Positions 36,022 to 36,471 of a stretch of 36,471 nt of DNA are shown here, piece after piece. The stretch comes from Flavobacteriales bacterium. GTDB lineage: Bacteria; Bacteroidota; Bacteroidia; Flavobacteriales_C; GCA-002722245. Made by a program: the position numbers and the translations under genes. Location of the stretch: NCBI GenBank assembly GCA_029251005.1, contig JAQXEE010000068.1, positions 1-36,471 of the forward strand, read 5' to 3'. How positions within the stretch are numbered: the stretch's first letter is position 1; every line of letters begins with the position of its first letter. The notes under the pieces were generated by a model, which ran no database searches, was not told where the DNA came from, and saw only the letters and a list, made by a program, of their open reading frames with translations.

Positions 36022-36411
36022 ATGCTTCAAGTAAAAAGAATTATATTTAAAATACTTCTAATAATTTCCGTTAATAATTTAAACGGGCAGACAAAGGAAG
36101 AAGACTTACAAGTTTTTTGTCCTATAAGATTTATTGATAATTTCTGTTGGGGGTTTAGTAAAAGCCCTTTAACAAAATGCGCATTAAATATTAGCAGTGA
36201 TTTCCTGTTTAAACTTAAAAAGCACTCTTTAAACAAAATATCATTTAAAGGATACGACACCTCTAGCTTACTAAAAAAAATTAAGCATCCCAAACCTAAG
36301 TTAACTGATCAACTTTCAATATTTAAAATTCAGAAAGGAAAGAAATTCGAACAAAAAAAATATTTGATCCATTCTTCACAACAAAATAGACTGGAAAAAG
36401 TATTGGCTTAA
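36022..36411 (+). CDS. Short exported protein of unknown function, possibly disrupted
   Basis: The 129-aa frame starts with a signal-peptide-like segment (VKRIIFKILLIISVNNL, cleavage likely near NGQ) followed by a Lys-rich, Cys-containing stretch. I do not recognise it. It ends at 36411, but from about 36388 another frame (TGKSIGLSLSGYYTN) reads on to the window edge with an outer-membrane-strand-like pattern, so the gene could be frameshifted or could simply abut the next gene. It lies 40 nt after the patatin gene. Confidence 0.4.
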   Translation: MLQVKRIIFKILLIISVNNLNGQTKEEDLQVFCPIRFIDNFCWGFSKSPLTKCALNISSDFLFKLKKHSLNKISFKGYDTSSLLKKIKHPKPKLTDQLSIFKIQKGKKFEQKKYLIHSSQQNRLEKVLA

Positions 36412-36471
36412 GTTTATCCGGATATTATACTAATGTGAAAAAACACAATAGAAATATTACAGAAGATAGTA

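Noticed and set aside
36027-36293. 88-codon open frame on the - strand opposite the short exported gene
   Set aside because: It shows no recognisable domain, and the + strand frame has a better start with a signal peptide.
1-36471. CRISPR array, insertion sequence or prophage
   Set aside because: No regularly spaced repeats, transposase or phage gene was seen; the window holds mostly core genes.

Overview
The window is AT-rich chromosomal DNA from a member of the Bacteroidota, probably a marine-type Flavobacteriales. The evidence is the protein families present (a PhoD-like lipoprotein, Bacteroidota-type lipoproteins including one with an acidic export signal after the lipid cysteine, and the exported 'asparagine synthetase B'-named family next to dnaB), the lack of Shine-Dalgarno sequences, and several exact copies of the Bacteroidota -7 promoter box TAnnTTTG. 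I see no tRNA or rRNA genes, insertion sequences, phage genes or CRISPR array. This is ordinary core genome with a few unusual points.

Left part (1-7720): a PhoD-like phosphatase lipoprotein, then thyA-folA plus a lipoprotein (thymidylate and folate cycle, + strand), then pfkA-priA on the - strand. Left centre (7922-13684): a lipoprotein and a small exported protein closed by a strong terminator, a very large TerB/ABCG-like ABC transporter, then ttcA and rpmH on the - strand. Centre (13841-18503): an MsbA-like ABC exporter, rsmG and a small Cys-rich protein in tightly packed order; the reading frame of the last continues into a decayed membrane domain. These meet a glycosyltransferase and an overlapping ECF sigma factor coming from the other strand.

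Right centre (18595-26198): tgt-lptG (queuosine tRNA modification; LPS export permease), a DUF983 protein, accA (fatty-acid synthesis), ispE (isoprenoid synthesis), and dnaB with its exported downstream neighbour. Right part (26436-36471): an unknown 154-aa protein, an NhaC antiporter, a small lipoprotein, an MMPL/RND transporter, then a + strand run of menE-like ligase, beta-propeller-like exported protein, membrane-anchored patatin phospholipase and a short exported protein at the window edge.

The observations most worth following are: a Cys-rich gene whose C-terminal membrane domain is interrupted by four in-frame stops; a replicative helicase with Tyr in place of the Walker B Asp; at least four genes whose -7 box lies only 4-6 nt before the ATG, predicting leaderless mRNAs; an exported protein named after asparagine synthetase that instead shows a glutamine-amidotransferase-like Cys/His/Glu set; and a Tgt that lacks two of three zinc cysteines. 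I did not find a convincing new multi-gene system.
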